Positions 1-12,600 of a stretch of DNA of 64,000 nucleotides are shown one piece after another. The notes below the pieces were generated by a model. It worked only from the letters and a program-made list of their open reading frames with translations, did no database searches and had not been told where the DNA came from. Positions within the stretch are counted from its first letter, which is position 1, and each line of letters opens with the position of its first letter. Both the position numbers and the translations under genes were made by a program. Source of the DNA: Bugulina stolonifera (taxonomy: Eukaryota > Bryozoa > Gymnolaemata > Cheilostomatida > Bugulidae); the NCBI GenBank assembly GCA_935421135.1, contig OW285193.1, positions 13,130,099-13,194,098 of the forward strand, given 5' to 3'.

Positions 1-1
1 C

Positions 2-82
2 CAGAATAAGGATGGCAGAGATGAAACCATCTTGTTGAATCGGTTCATCACGACCAGTATGCTTGTGACGTCCCACTTTTAA
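2..82 (+). CDS. Possible 3' end of an upstream gene (partial)
   Basis: An open frame enters from the left edge and reads about 26 codons to a TAA at 80-82. An AATAAA polyadenylation signal lies shortly after, near 111. The product is not recognised, and the antisense strand is also open over most of this stretch, so the coding call is weak. Confidence 0.22.
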   Translation, partial: QNKDGRDETILLNRFITTSMLVTSHF

Positions 83-1860
83 TGGTGATATTAAAGTTCT
101 TGACACTAGAAAATAAATATTCTATTTGTTCAAAATGTTCGCTTTACAATTTTGAGAAAATATTGTCAAACTCAATCAAATACTGCATGTAATGTAATGT
201 ATGGAAATAATTTAAAAATAGTTAGAAAAAATCTATTGACTAGATACAGCTACTAGTCTTTCAATGGGCATAAGTTTTCAGTTGATAAAAAATTTGAGTA
301 CCTGTAGAGAGATGATCTTCGTTCGCCATAGCTACGAGCTGCTCAACGGAGATCTACTAAGTTCTACTATGAAAGACACCAGAAAGCCTAATTGAAGTTG
401 TCAACCCATTAATGGTCACCAACAGATTCTCAAATACAGGGTTGGGACTTTAAAAACTAGCTAGGCCCAACCTTGCCTACAAATAAATCTGAAATGAAGG
501 CCCTGCAATTCACTGAGCATGATGTAACAATAGTACATTATACACATTAAACTAGTTGATAATTATTGTATTGTCTGTGCATATGTATCTTTTACACAAT
601 TAGTTGGTGTGAATCATGTTGATAAAGCAGAAAAGATAACTGACAATTTTAATTCTAAAAATAGGTTTTATAACTTTGAACACACTACGAGTCTAGCCCT
701 CGGTTGTGCATACCTGGTCTGATAGCTGATAGAGAATCATGTTTGACTAGTAGCTGATAAAACGACAAATTTTATCTATCGTTAACAATGCATTGCAATA
801 ATGGCCAGTTATTATTGGCTATCATTAGGAAATGAAGATGGCATACCAATGGAACACAATGAAAAGGTAAACCAGCTACCCATGGGACCAAAACAATAAT
901 GGGCAAGGTAAGTATCGATGCTAAAGCTGGGCAGAATATAGTACTCTTAACATACCATACAGATAGTCATTTATTAAAATTGGCTCTACGCCAATGCTAG
1001 ATGGTCGTACATCACAAAAAGTATGATTGGAAGATAAATGGCTCTGTTAGAAAATACAGAATTCAAGTAAGGAATGTGTCATTCGTCAACTACTGCAGGG
1101 AGGGCATGGATAAGACAGCACAGCAAATAAGCTGCCAACACACACATACGCCAGCCAACGTATCACACTCTGTTATGTGAAGTGCTGGGTAGCTATGTAA
1201 ACAATAGGTAGTGCATCCAACAAATGCGCGGAAGAACGTAATTTGCCTACGAAATATGTTTTGAACAATCAATATCATTCTTGCGGTACTAATAATTTGC
1301 TCTGATCCTTTTATATCTGTGCTGGCATAAGCTACATGGTTGCAAAATGAGACCTAAAAGTTGTCAACCTTGGAACTCTAGTCAAGGACAACTCTTGTGA
1401 AATTGTCTAAACATCCAAATACAAGACCGATTTAAAGGGAAGAGTTGGATAGTGATAGTTGCCGAAATAGTAAAAGGAAAATAATGGTATGACACACCCA
1501 GGATGAACTGTTTTATTTTTCCAAACTCCAAAGATTCATCTCAAATAAACTTCAGCGGCTACGAGAAAATCACAAATGTACATTGTACATAGAAATTTAT
1601 AACAGTTAATCAAACACAAAATATATACAAAATACATGCCTATGTATACGTGTATATACATGTAGTTGTGTACACATTGCGATAAAATGAAACACGGCAA
1701 TCGTGTTGGTACATTTGGATATTGTTCAGCAGGTCCTAACATAATAATGTGAAGTTAAACTGCCCTCCTCCACAAGTTATGAACTAGCAATACTGAAAAT
1801 AATGTCATGGAAGCACATACAACACATGAGCTCAGCATATATGAAATCCATATAATGTAC
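83..1860. other. Non-coding stretch, nothing recognised
   Basis: AT-rich sequence without a recognisable gene. The small open frames on the minus strand (for example around 1090-1278 and 1536-1742) resemble no protein and carry low-complexity residues. It probably includes the TIMM13 3' UTR at its right end. Confidence 0.4.
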
Positions 1861-4224
1861 CTAGAAACCACTAGCTCCTCCCCCTTCCTGTTGTAACCTA
1901 GATAGATATGTCTTCTCTACGACTTGGACAGCATCCAAATATCTGTCCATACATGTCCCCAGACATTTCTGTAGAAAAAAGACAAAGTTAGATATAAATT
2001 ATGAGAAGCCATGCAAGTCATATCAGATGCCACAATTAGTAACTCAGTACATAGAGTTAACAGTAAACACGGCTGCAGTCACAAAAACCATGGCAAAAGG
2101 CTACTGCTCTCTAAGATAGTAAAGCTGCCAATCTGCACATGACATGAGCGATATGATTCAACCAATAATATGATCACATATTTTGAATCAGTCCGAGATA
2201 TTTGGCAAAGTAATGTTATCATGTAATGTACGACAGACTGTCATAGTGTCATGTGATGTACAATAGACGGTATCAGCACATTAGTACATGTAAAACCTCA
2301 CCTGTTCAGAGCTGGCTAACGTCGACCCAGGTTTAGAGACGCACATTTTAAAACATTTATCCTGGACACTCTAAAATGCATATTAACATCGAGGGTTATA
2401 GAACATATATAGGTTACATAAGATTAGTCAATAGAGTAACACCGCTACCATAGCCTACCAATAATTTTAGATTAATGCGGGAAAGACTATATGGATGTAA
2501 AAGAGTAGTAAATAAATCAACTTGGAAAGAGCAATTATTGCATGACACAGGATAAATGTAGTGTCAGCCATGGGGATAACCGATAAAGTATAACTCTGAG
2601 CCGGCTGGAAAAAAGCAAAAGTTAGTGTGCTTGATTCATGTGAAAATTCCATTGAAATTAGCCATTTCTGTAAAAAAAATATAGGGTTCACGAATCCTAA
2701 TAATATACAAAGTGACAAAATGGAAAATTGTCTAAAAAAAACGGTACAAAGAACAACAAAGCCTCCCAAAAGACTCCCAACTGTTCGCAACACACACAGG
2801 GAATCTAACTAAATATGAAAACCGACTAAACGACATCTTCAATATTCAATTATGCAGGTATCATCTGCTCGATAATCTGAAAGTCTCGTTCAGGAACAGC
2901 CGAGGCTATCTAACAGACAAATGTCCCCCACCTATATTCAAAGTATCACTGTCTAACTCGAAACTATCTCCACACCTCTAGGCCTACATAAGCTAGATAA
3001 CTATAGACCCAGCAGCATCTCACAGGAGGTGCTCGAGCATATTGCACTCTACCTGAAAACGGTATCTGATAATGTACTACAAAATCGGCAGTATGAACTC
3101 TGCAAACAAAACACGTTACTGTAGTTCCATGTTTGTAGTTCAGTTGGTCAACCACTGATATAATATAGCAAAGAAAATTTTTCAGGCTTAAGTTCTGTTG
3201 AAGAACAAGGCTGTTTCATATTCCTCCAGAAGATAGTTTGCACCTGATTCCAGTCAGCGCATACAAGAACAAGCAAAATCAAAGTATGAAACAGTGAAAC
3301 AATACAATTTTGTTTATTTAAATTTGAGTCGGAAAATTTTCCAGGTATCTCCAAACTGTATGTGTATTGGCAGACTTCACTAATGTGGTCACATATTCCA
3401 TGCTTGATGGAGACACTACATGGGACTTCCTGTATTTTAGGGTGACAAGTAGGCAGAAGAATTTTTCACAGAAATGACACAAGCCGAGGTTTAAACTCAC
3501 AACCTGTACATGTACACCACCAACTGTGCCACCCTAACCCCTAAACATAGTTGCACAGATGGTCATAGTCGATAGCTATAGTAGACTTGACTAAGATTAA
3601 GTAGTGTGGTGACTGAACTCGGAACTGACATCGCTAGGACATCGATTAATTAAATTAAGGACTTGGATTATTAAGGCACACAACTTTTGCTACGCAGTAG
3701 CCTATAAAGGACACGATGCAAAATAAAATTAAAACAACAAGATGGGGATATTTCCTAGTATATTGTTTCACAATATACTAGCAAATGAACATCTGCATTC
3801 CAATCTTTGCAATTTGTTAAACTCCATGTCATCTAATAATTTAAATGTTTCAACTCGTTCTAATTCCTTTAACTCTTTGTACTCTAAAACTAACATCTAT
3901 CTGTAGAGTTTTCTGATCAGAACATCTAGGGAACTAAGAACAGGGGAACTAGTAGCGGAATAATATAATTACTGACGAACTGAAGGTCTCAACTTTCCTC
4001 CAATTGGAGGTCTCGAGACTCTAAAGACAGACAGAAAGACAGACAGACAGACAAATATGTAAGACCATGGCGATTCTAAATTCAAACTTAATTAGGAAGA
4101 AATGTATTCATTAATTTAATAATTAATTCACCTCCAGCAGGAGCTTCAACTTTGATATTTCAACTTGCATATTAACTTGTTGCATAAGTTGCTGCTTTTG
4201 TGCTTGATCCAAAGAGCCACTCAT
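1861..4224 (-). CDS. TIMM13: Mitochondrial import inner membrane translocase subunit Tim13
   Basis: A three-exon gene: exon 1 at 4132-4224, exon 2 at 2302-2370, exon 3 at 1861-1968. All junctions are GT/AG and all introns phase 0, giving an 89-aa protein, the usual size for small TIMs. The twin CX3C signature is complete: CFKMC in exon 2 and CLGTC in exon 3, followed by MDRYLDA, which is typical of Tim13. The N-terminal helix (QVNMQVEISKLKLLLE) matches the Tim13 substrate-binding helix. In the family, Tim8-Tim13 hexamers chaperone hydrophobic precursors across the intermembrane space, and the cysteines form two intramolecular disulfides. Intron 1 is 1.76 kb and holds a GACA microsatellite near 4026-4060. 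The gene is divergent from GSKIP, 2.9 kb away. Confidence 0.93.
4026..4060. repeat. GACA microsatellite in TIMM13 intron 1
   Basis: A short run of GACA/GAAA tetranucleotides lies close to the exon 1 donor site. It is a simple repeat with no sign of function. Confidence 0.7.
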
Positions 4225-7140
4225 CGTGAAAGTTTTAACTTTGAACACTATTACTCTCCGCCGAGTATGCAAATATTAAAAAATTATTTTTATATATAAT
4301 TATATTGATATTTCATTCATCCGGCATAAAAAAATTAGCAATGCTTACTTCATAGCCTTTGTTCATTTTTACTTTTCTATCACTATTCGGCGACTCCACG
4401 GGTACGACGGCATTTTAATTGATGTTTTCTTAAAGCTATTGCAACCTTGACATGCAAGAGCGATTAAACTTGAAGGCTTTTTAAGTTGATGTCTCAGCCA
4501 AATTGTACGTTTTCAGAGTTTTCAATTGAACAATAGAGATCATGCACCTATAATCGATGTTAAAAAGTTGGTTATAGCAACTAACTGTATTTATTATTAA
4601 TAATTATATCGTATTATCTTCGTAAAGATCAGAACCATTTGTCATTTATTAATTATTTTGTAATATATGTTGCTCTTGGTAGAAAATTTATTAATTCCAA
4701 TTCTTGTCTTGTTTTAGAGACTACGTCTACTGCGTAACTCACTGGTCATTAATTTTCATTGTACATTAACATTGATTGTTTTGTAATTTTAATTTTTGCA
4801 GCTATCAGTAGAGTATCACATCAGACCATTCTCATCTCATCTGTGTAATTGGCTAATTGACTACACTATAACTATTTTAATTTAATTTATGGTATGGTTA
4901 TTATCAGAGCTTGTGTTCTGAGAAAGAATTGAGCTTAGTACAAGTAAAGTGCCAAGCTCTGCACTGAGAGGTGCAAGTAAGTAGATCTACAAGTACATCG
5001 ATGAATACAATATTTTATTACTTATAGTTAGTAATAGTAATTTATTATGTAGGTTATTTTTTATATTAATATTTATTCATATGTAATTTCATTAGTAAAA
5101 TACAGATATTAATTATTATTATATTATTACTGCTATTTATAGGGCTTTATACCAAATTGAAATTGTGACCACTACAAAACTAAAACTTTAAAAGAAAAGT
5201 TCAAAACAAGTTTTATCTTTAAAAGAACATTTGTAAGCTCGATAATGTAATCTATAGTAAAAAAGCTAATTTTTAAACTTTCAATTGCAATTTGAGCTCT
5301 ATAATATCAAGTAGGCCTAATATAAATAAGCATATGCAAATGATGTTATAGCAATAGCTAGAAAACTGCTATTGTTCCAAACAATATCAAACTATCACTA
5401 TAAATTTTTGGAGTCTGTGCACTCTGCGTAACACCAGTATATTGCTCTTTAGCAAAATGGTGGAGAAGATAGAGTTTTCAAGCAGTCAGGTGCAGTTGTA
5501 GTTGAGAAATTTGGATAGCCTTAGATCCTTGTTTGTGGTTGAGGTTTGGGGTAAGGGCAGTCAACCAATATATTGTAGAGAAGACAACTTGCCTGCTTCA
5601 CTTTTGGCAAATTTCTCTGTTTCTGCACCTAACTCCTGAGGCTTATGGAGGGTTTTTACCGCCTTTTTAGTATGTCATGACACCTATTTTCAATTAGTCA
5701 GCAAAGTTAACGCAACTCAAGCTACATGAAGACCGCTTGCATGGACCAGCCCATTTTGTTGACTTCTGATTGATATAAATTATTTTAGTTGAAAAACTCA
5801 TGGAAATTCAGCCAGCTCAAAATTTCATATTTTAAGGCGGCATGCATAGTAACTTCATCCGCAGGTTCCGTCCCCTAATGCGTACAATGAATGTACTAAC
5901 TTTATCAAATGACTATACATGTAGTTATAAATACATGTAATTATTATTTCTTATTTAACGTGTATTTTAAAATTTGTATATCCTACCTATTCAAATTTAA
6001 ATTCAAATATAGTGCATAATCAACTGATCGCAATCACCTTGATGATCATGAGGTTTATTGAGAGGATTAATTACTGTTTCGAGTTAGGTTGTAAAAAAAT
6101 AGGATTGATCAGTAGTTCTTATTCTAAAAAAAGTCGAATTTATTTCCCTTTGCCGCGAAACTGCCTGGGATTCATCAAACAATCGCCTCATTGATACTCT
6201 GCAAATGATATACAATGTAGAACACGCTTGTCAATAGCATTGAAGGACGAGAATGTTTCAGAAACCCGTGTGCAGCTATAGACACCAATTGCCAGGTGCA
6301 AACTTCACAGACTCAAGCTAATGGTGAAGATTTTGGCAAGTAAAGAACCCACATATTCTCTTTCATCAGACTAGTGAATAGTCATTCTCAGGTCACCTTG
6401 ATAACAAGAGTTTCACTTTGAAGTGAACCCACTCCAACAGGCCCATTTACATGTATATACAGTAAAACATTTATACTACAACAGCTTTCTCCCTTGAACA
6501 ACCCGAGGTCTCAGAGATACCTGCAACATAGTAATACATGACAATAACCAATAACAACATTCAGCTGAAAATCTACATCAAACTGGAACCACATTAGAAG
6601 CACACATTTTATTTGCTTTTATTGGTGACTTGGCATGTTCTAGAACTTCAAAGGGTTCAAAGGTACACACAGCAACACTGATGGTATTATTCTGAGATCA
6701 TCTCAAGCTTACTCATCTCTTGTAATGGATGTTTCACTATATTCTCCTGGCACTGTTACACCACAAGACATTGACAAACACTGGCATTACAATAAATACA
6801 ATATACATGTAATATGAATGTTAATGAATATAGCTGGAATATTAATATATGACTTGTAATGCACAACAGGCCTACTTCTCAGTTATCATGGACTTGGTGA
6901 TCATAAAAATGGCGTCATGCTTTTTAGGCATACATATAGATCTAGATACTTTTACATGTAGGCCTATATAGTGTTTTGACTAACTGGGATTTCAGCCAGA
7001 AATAGATTAACTAATTTCTACAGTTGCGAAAACTGTATCCTTGGCTAGCCATATGCGGACTCTTTATAAAAATATTATTCCATCTTTTGTTATATGTGTA
7101 GTTTTAGGCAATACGAGCTTGCGAAAAAATATTTAGCAAG
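4225..7140. other. Intergenic region between divergent TIMM13 and GSKIP
   Basis: About 2.9 kb of AT-rich DNA between two genes transcribed away from each other, so it should hold both promoters. I see no TATA box placed convincingly before either ATG and no credible coding frame. The 60-aa frame at 6012-6194 looks like chance. Confidence 0.5.
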
Positions 7141-8797
7141 ATGGAGGACAGAGATCTTCGTACCGAGTGTTCACATGTTATGTCTGACATACAGAATCAT
7201 GTCGCCCATGTAGAAGTGTCTAATGTACTGGAATGCACATACAGTGTTGTACATATAAATCTTTGTACAAAGGAGAATACAAAGATGTGTGTTCGTCTTA
7301 CTGTACGTGGATTTGAAGTAAGTCTTATACATAGATAACCCTCTTTTATAGTAGTACTCCATATTTCAGCAAATAGTTTCAAAGTTTTTTTAAGGAAGGC
7401 CAGCCTACACTGCTTATGTATGATGGTCCTTCATTGGTTATATAATACCTTCTCCATTTGTGTGCACAAAGTATTTACTAATCACTGATGGGTTGTCGCT
7501 GCAAAAAATACTGTCATTACGCATGAATAAGTAATTTTTAAAGTATGAATAGCTTGACGCCAGCTGAATGAATTTATATTTTTGGCTAATTGTCAATGTA
7601 GCCTTATATTATGGGTCAACTAAAAGGTATATTGTCGTTAGTGCCAGATCTATGTGTCACTTTCACCATGGCAGGTCTTCAGCATGCAATTCATCACTTC
7701 TATGGTTTAGTTCTCAGAAACGATCCCCAGAATTTTCATCACGTCTACAGGTGCATTTCCACACATAGTCTATAAAATTATGTTATGTAGATTGTATTCC
7801 TACTACAAGTAGCCCTAGATGGAAGTTGCTCCTGCCTCCAACATGGCAAGATGAAGCCTGTGAATATAAATCTAGGTGTTAGAGGCTTCTATTGTTATTA
7901 CCTGTAGTGCCATATTGGAAATTTGGTACTGAAGGTATGGGTCCCGTTCCGACTCACTCCACCCGACACAGACTTGTTTAGGCCGATAGCTTCGTTTGCT
8001 CGGGAGCACTAGATACAAGTGGCCTTGGTGTCAATGTGGGTTGAAAATTTTGGATCAGATTGGAGAATAAGTCTACAGTATTCAGTCTGTTGTATGACTT
8101 TCAGTAAAGTATGAGACTCATGTACCCAGCCTAGGCTGAGGACGGTTTGTCATTGAAGGCATCAACAGAACATGACATGCACGATTTTGAAGCTGATGAT
8201 TATGGATCAATATTTTGTTGGAATCAAATTTCATTTACTGCAACAGTCTGGAATCCACCATCACCATTTCACGTGTAACATATTTCTATGTACATCAGCT
8301 GATCATGCACTATGCCATGTATTTTAATGGCTACCCTGGGTACAGCTGCGTAGTCTGCTCTGATTAATGGGCCATTTCCTATGATTATGGCATATTTATG
8401 ATAAGTTATGATGATGAATCTTGGCTATGGTTGGATTGCACGCTCAACTTTTTATCCTTCATTATTAGTCATTCAACCCACATCATTCTGCCTAACATCA
8501 CATATTCACTAAGACACCCTGCAGTTCCTGACGTTTAGACGATGAAATAAAATGCAGCAGCCTTGCAATTTATACCTGTTAGTCTATATTGCTCCAGTAG
8601 AAATGGTGTGATGAGAAAGCACATCACTTTTATGAATGTTGGTTAAATTTTAGGTAGTGGGAGATGATTTTGATGTATCAAACAAAGAGCCAGCTAAGAC
8701 CTACGAACTAATAGATCAACTATTGAGTGACCTTAGCCCAAAATATCGAGAGTCGTTCAGTGATTTACTTGCCCAAAAGCTAGAGAAATTAGGATGA
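7141..8797 (+). CDS. GSKIP: GSK3-beta interaction protein (GSKIP, DUF727)
   Basis: Two exons, 7141-7317 and 8654-8797, with a phase-0 intron (donor GTAAGT, acceptor TTTTAG), giving 106 aa. The fold core is recognisable: exon 1 ends RLTVRGFE and exon 2 opens VVGDDFDV, matching the animal GSKIP stretch with LxLTxxGLKVVGxxFD. The C-terminal helix LLSDLSPKYRESFSDLLAQK matches the conserved LSPxYRExFxxxLxxxLxxL segment, which binds GSK3-beta. The N-terminus is shorter than in vertebrates, where the extension carries the PKA RII-anchoring helix, so anchoring may be reduced (inference). Start chosen at the first in-frame ATG. AATAAA signals near 9117-9128 fit the 3' end. It lies tail-to-tail with RNASET2. 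Confidence 0.9.
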
Positions 8798-9672
8798 CTT
8801 CAACAATATAGTCAAATCTGTAACTTTGGTATGTACAACATACATGTAGGCTGTCATACTTCCATTTGTTGATTAAGCAGTAATACTTAGTGTATTGCAT
8901 ACATATGTACAGGTATGTTTTATTTGTTATTATTTTGTTATATATTATCATTTTGTTGGCAGATATTTGTTTTATAGTTTGACCTCATGTAGTTCAAGTC
9001 TTTCGCTTTACACTTTTAAATTCTGGTTATTTAGTTTTTACAACCTTATAAACATCAATGTTAGAATTTTGTAATGTCATTTATTTTTGTTAGCAACAAA
9101 AAAAACTTTCTATATCAATAAACAATAAAATTAAATAAATAATTAATATTAATAATATACAACAGCAGTGAATTATTCTAAAAGTAGCACTGGCCCAATC
9201 ATATAGGTGATAACAATCAGTTACCTTTCAGAAAATTATTAATATGGGAACAATGAATAATACTCTTCAATTGCTGCTTATGATAATTTTAAATACTCAT
9301 ACAACCAAATTTAATTCTCTATTTCTTGAATTAATTACGGTCCAAGTCATAAAATACTACAAATTCTCTTAGACAATTCAAATATTGTAGCAGCTCCTGT
9401 ATGATAAAGTATTGACATATTGCAGGTTTAAATAAAATACACTAAACAAACGACAAATAAATTGATATAATTATTATAACTTCGAAAAATTTGATTATGT
9501 GATCAACATAAATTAAAAGGCAATGCGTACATATTAAGGTATCAAGGTGATTTTGGAGTTGTCCGACTTCTTTTCTGAGGAAATGAGGAAGGGCATAGCA
9601 ACTTCAAAATGACATCAGAAGAAAGTGTATATGCGTCCATAATAATGAATGGAACTTACTGCAGGCAGAGTT
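8798..9672. other. Intergenic, tail-to-tail 3' UTR region
   Basis: AT-rich DNA between the stop codons of GSKIP and RNASET2. It contains overlapping AATAAA motifs near 9117-9135 suited to GSKIP 3' processing. No other feature seen. Confidence 0.55.
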
Positions 9673-12600
9673 CTAGATATTAGAGTCTAGAATAGAGTAA
9701 CATATATCCTGAGAGCTCCAGCACGGTGTGACTTCTGGCATTGTCCACGACCTTGGTCCATCGTAGTTTCGAGGCTTATTTGCTCGAAGTTGATCTGGTT
9801 TGCAATTGAGTTGAAACTGCTTGTCAAAGCAAAACTCAATTTGGGCTATGTGCTGTTTCTTAGCCACAGGATCCCATACACATCCTAAAACAATGACTCA
9901 AATGTTAAGTAGGCATAACAATTAGTAGCTAGTAATGAAGTTGGTAGGCCTACCTAGTCAAGTCTAGAACTTCAAGCAACTAACTTATTGGAGTCAATCA
10001 ATAAAATATTACCGTGAAAAAGTGTTGTTATAAATTACTATACACTCATTTAGAATGTGAAAAGCATTCACCATTGTGAATTTCAACAAGACGCTACTGA
10101 AGTTGTCAAGATCATTGCCGTGATCCAAAAGTGAAAATTGGTCTACGGATCAACAAAATAGCCACGGTGTCATTGCTTTCAAATACTTTTCAAGAGTGTG
10201 CACCAACGGAATATTCTTAGATTGTCACAAAGGCGTGATATACATGTAATATGTTTAAGGTTATATAAATCAATGGGGATCTAAAACTTGCCATAACTTA
10301 ATGACATGTCGTGATGTCGTACTGAGTGAAGGTAGTAAATGGGTTCTTACCTAGAGTTAACGACTCGTTGAACAGGTGCTTTGTGGCGGTAGTAAATGTC
10401 GTATAGTTATAGCAATGGCTGTCCGATGGTATAATCCTAAAAAGTAACAGAAAGAGTAGTATATCTAAATGCCAAATATAACACACTAGTCTGGGTTCCA
10501 TATTTCTGAAAAGGATTTGAAGGATATGACGACAGAATTTAGACTTGGGAGCTTGCTACCCAAGGTCTACAGTCAACCAGTAGCTTATACCAATATTGCT
10601 TTAGAATATTTGGAACCAAGGCTAATGGAAAGCATGCATTATTCACAGTCTACATGGTAACCTCCTCTAGGAATAGGTACATGTAAGTCAAGAACAATTG
10701 CACTAAACCTCATAGTGACATATGCAAGAAGCGGTTCAAATAGGTTATACAACTCCCACTGCCAAGGTCACCCATGTACTCATATAACATAAGTACCAGC
10801 ACAGCAGGCAGTGCACCCTATATACAATGTAATATATATGGAGCATAGCAGTGGGTTCAGCATAATAAAGTAGTAGCAACACAGCAATCTGTTTGACTTC
10901 TGGCTAGCTAGAGACCATTGGTATACATGCAACAGCCCAAAATATAAATTGAACTAAAACACAGCATGCAAACAAGTTCTTACAGGAACGTTATAAGCAT
11001 ATTACTTATATAGACTTGTATAACTAGAAGAACTTATTTATACCTACTGCAGTTATTAATTTACATGACATGTTTGAACCAACCAGTACCTGCAAGACAT
11101 TCAACCAATGCAGTGACCAATCACCAACATTCAAAGGGTGAGCAATGAGCACAGAGAGCAAACAACTCCCATTAGCCATACACTTACACCCACTTCTACT
11201 CTGATGAAATAATTAGCAGGTAATTTACATTAGTCACACACAGACAGACATTCACAGGTGATAGTAGAGGCACACACCCATGCCTGTAGTTTGAAGCAGT
11301 GTTGAGGTTGTTGAATTAGTGATGTTCATTAAGTTAAACAAGAAATAAGGACTGTGTACAGGTAATAGGTACACACTGTTTGTACCCCTGATATTATTGA
11401 GCATATCTGGTGAGTTACAACATTTAACATAACAACATGATTATGTGTGTGTACATTATTCAACTTTACAACCTGAAAGTCAGTACCCATATCTTGTAAA
11501 GGGGAACTTATAGCTACCAGGAAGATGATCAAAGTGTATATTGATGAATAGGTACCTATTATACTGATAATAAATCCACAATTTATTTACAAAACACCTA
11601 TTATTATACATTGTAGCTACACTTACAATCTACTACTCATCTTCTCAAGTACTTTGAGACTCTGTGCAAGTTGAAGGACAAACTTAAAGAAGTTGTAGGG
11701 TCCATACAACCTCTGATCAAGCGTGGCACATGTTCCATGTTTAGACCACTCATGGTCCCAAAAGCTGAGATCACCTCCTAGTAAATAATCAAAATTATAA
11801 TTATTACGTCATAACTGAACACACACAAGCACGAATGTATGATATATTATACAAGAATAGATCCTATGTATATGATACTGCTCATAACCAAAATAGCTTA
11901 ACCGAATTGAGAGAGGACAACTTCTTATTATGATCAGTCCCCATGTAGAACTAATCAATTATCAGCATATTATAGCAGAATGTCAACTCTACCATAACCA
12001 CGTGTAGACATTCCTAGGAGTGCCAATATACAGCACACTACTTATGTAACTTATCAAAAGGTAAACTGTATTACAAAAGTATGTCTCAAGTTGATACTTG
12101 ACTGGATATATAATCACTGAGCACTATTTAATAGGTCAATAAGCTCTGACCAATCAACATGCCATAGCCCAACACATCACCAACAATATATTTACCACTT
12201 TAAGGACCTACCAGCAAAGGAGGGCCAACGAGCTCTCATTTCATCCTCTAGAGGGTATATCACTGTCTCATTGAGAGGCCAAGACTTGTTACAATACTCA
12301 GGGTATGACTCGTTCACCGAGGGCCACAGGCCATGGATAGTCCAAGAAGTAATATTCTTAGCGAGTAAACATTTGGGCCTACAACACAAGACATGCACAC
12401 AATTGTACATGTATGGTAGTAGTAAGATGGTACTATGTGGAGTAGCAAAAAGTACAGAAGAGGTAACCTCGAGTTCCATTTTAAACCAAAATTGAGGAGT
12501 ACTATATTGGAGCTCTGAGCTTAGAAATGATTGTAGAATGTAAGCTAAGAATTTGCATTACGACTGGTGACTTCTGTGATGAGCTGTCGGCAAGTTTATT

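Noticed and set aside
7171..7382. Minus-strand ORFs opposite GSKIP exon 1
   Set aside because: Antisense shadows; the plus-strand protein matches GSKIP across the splice junction.
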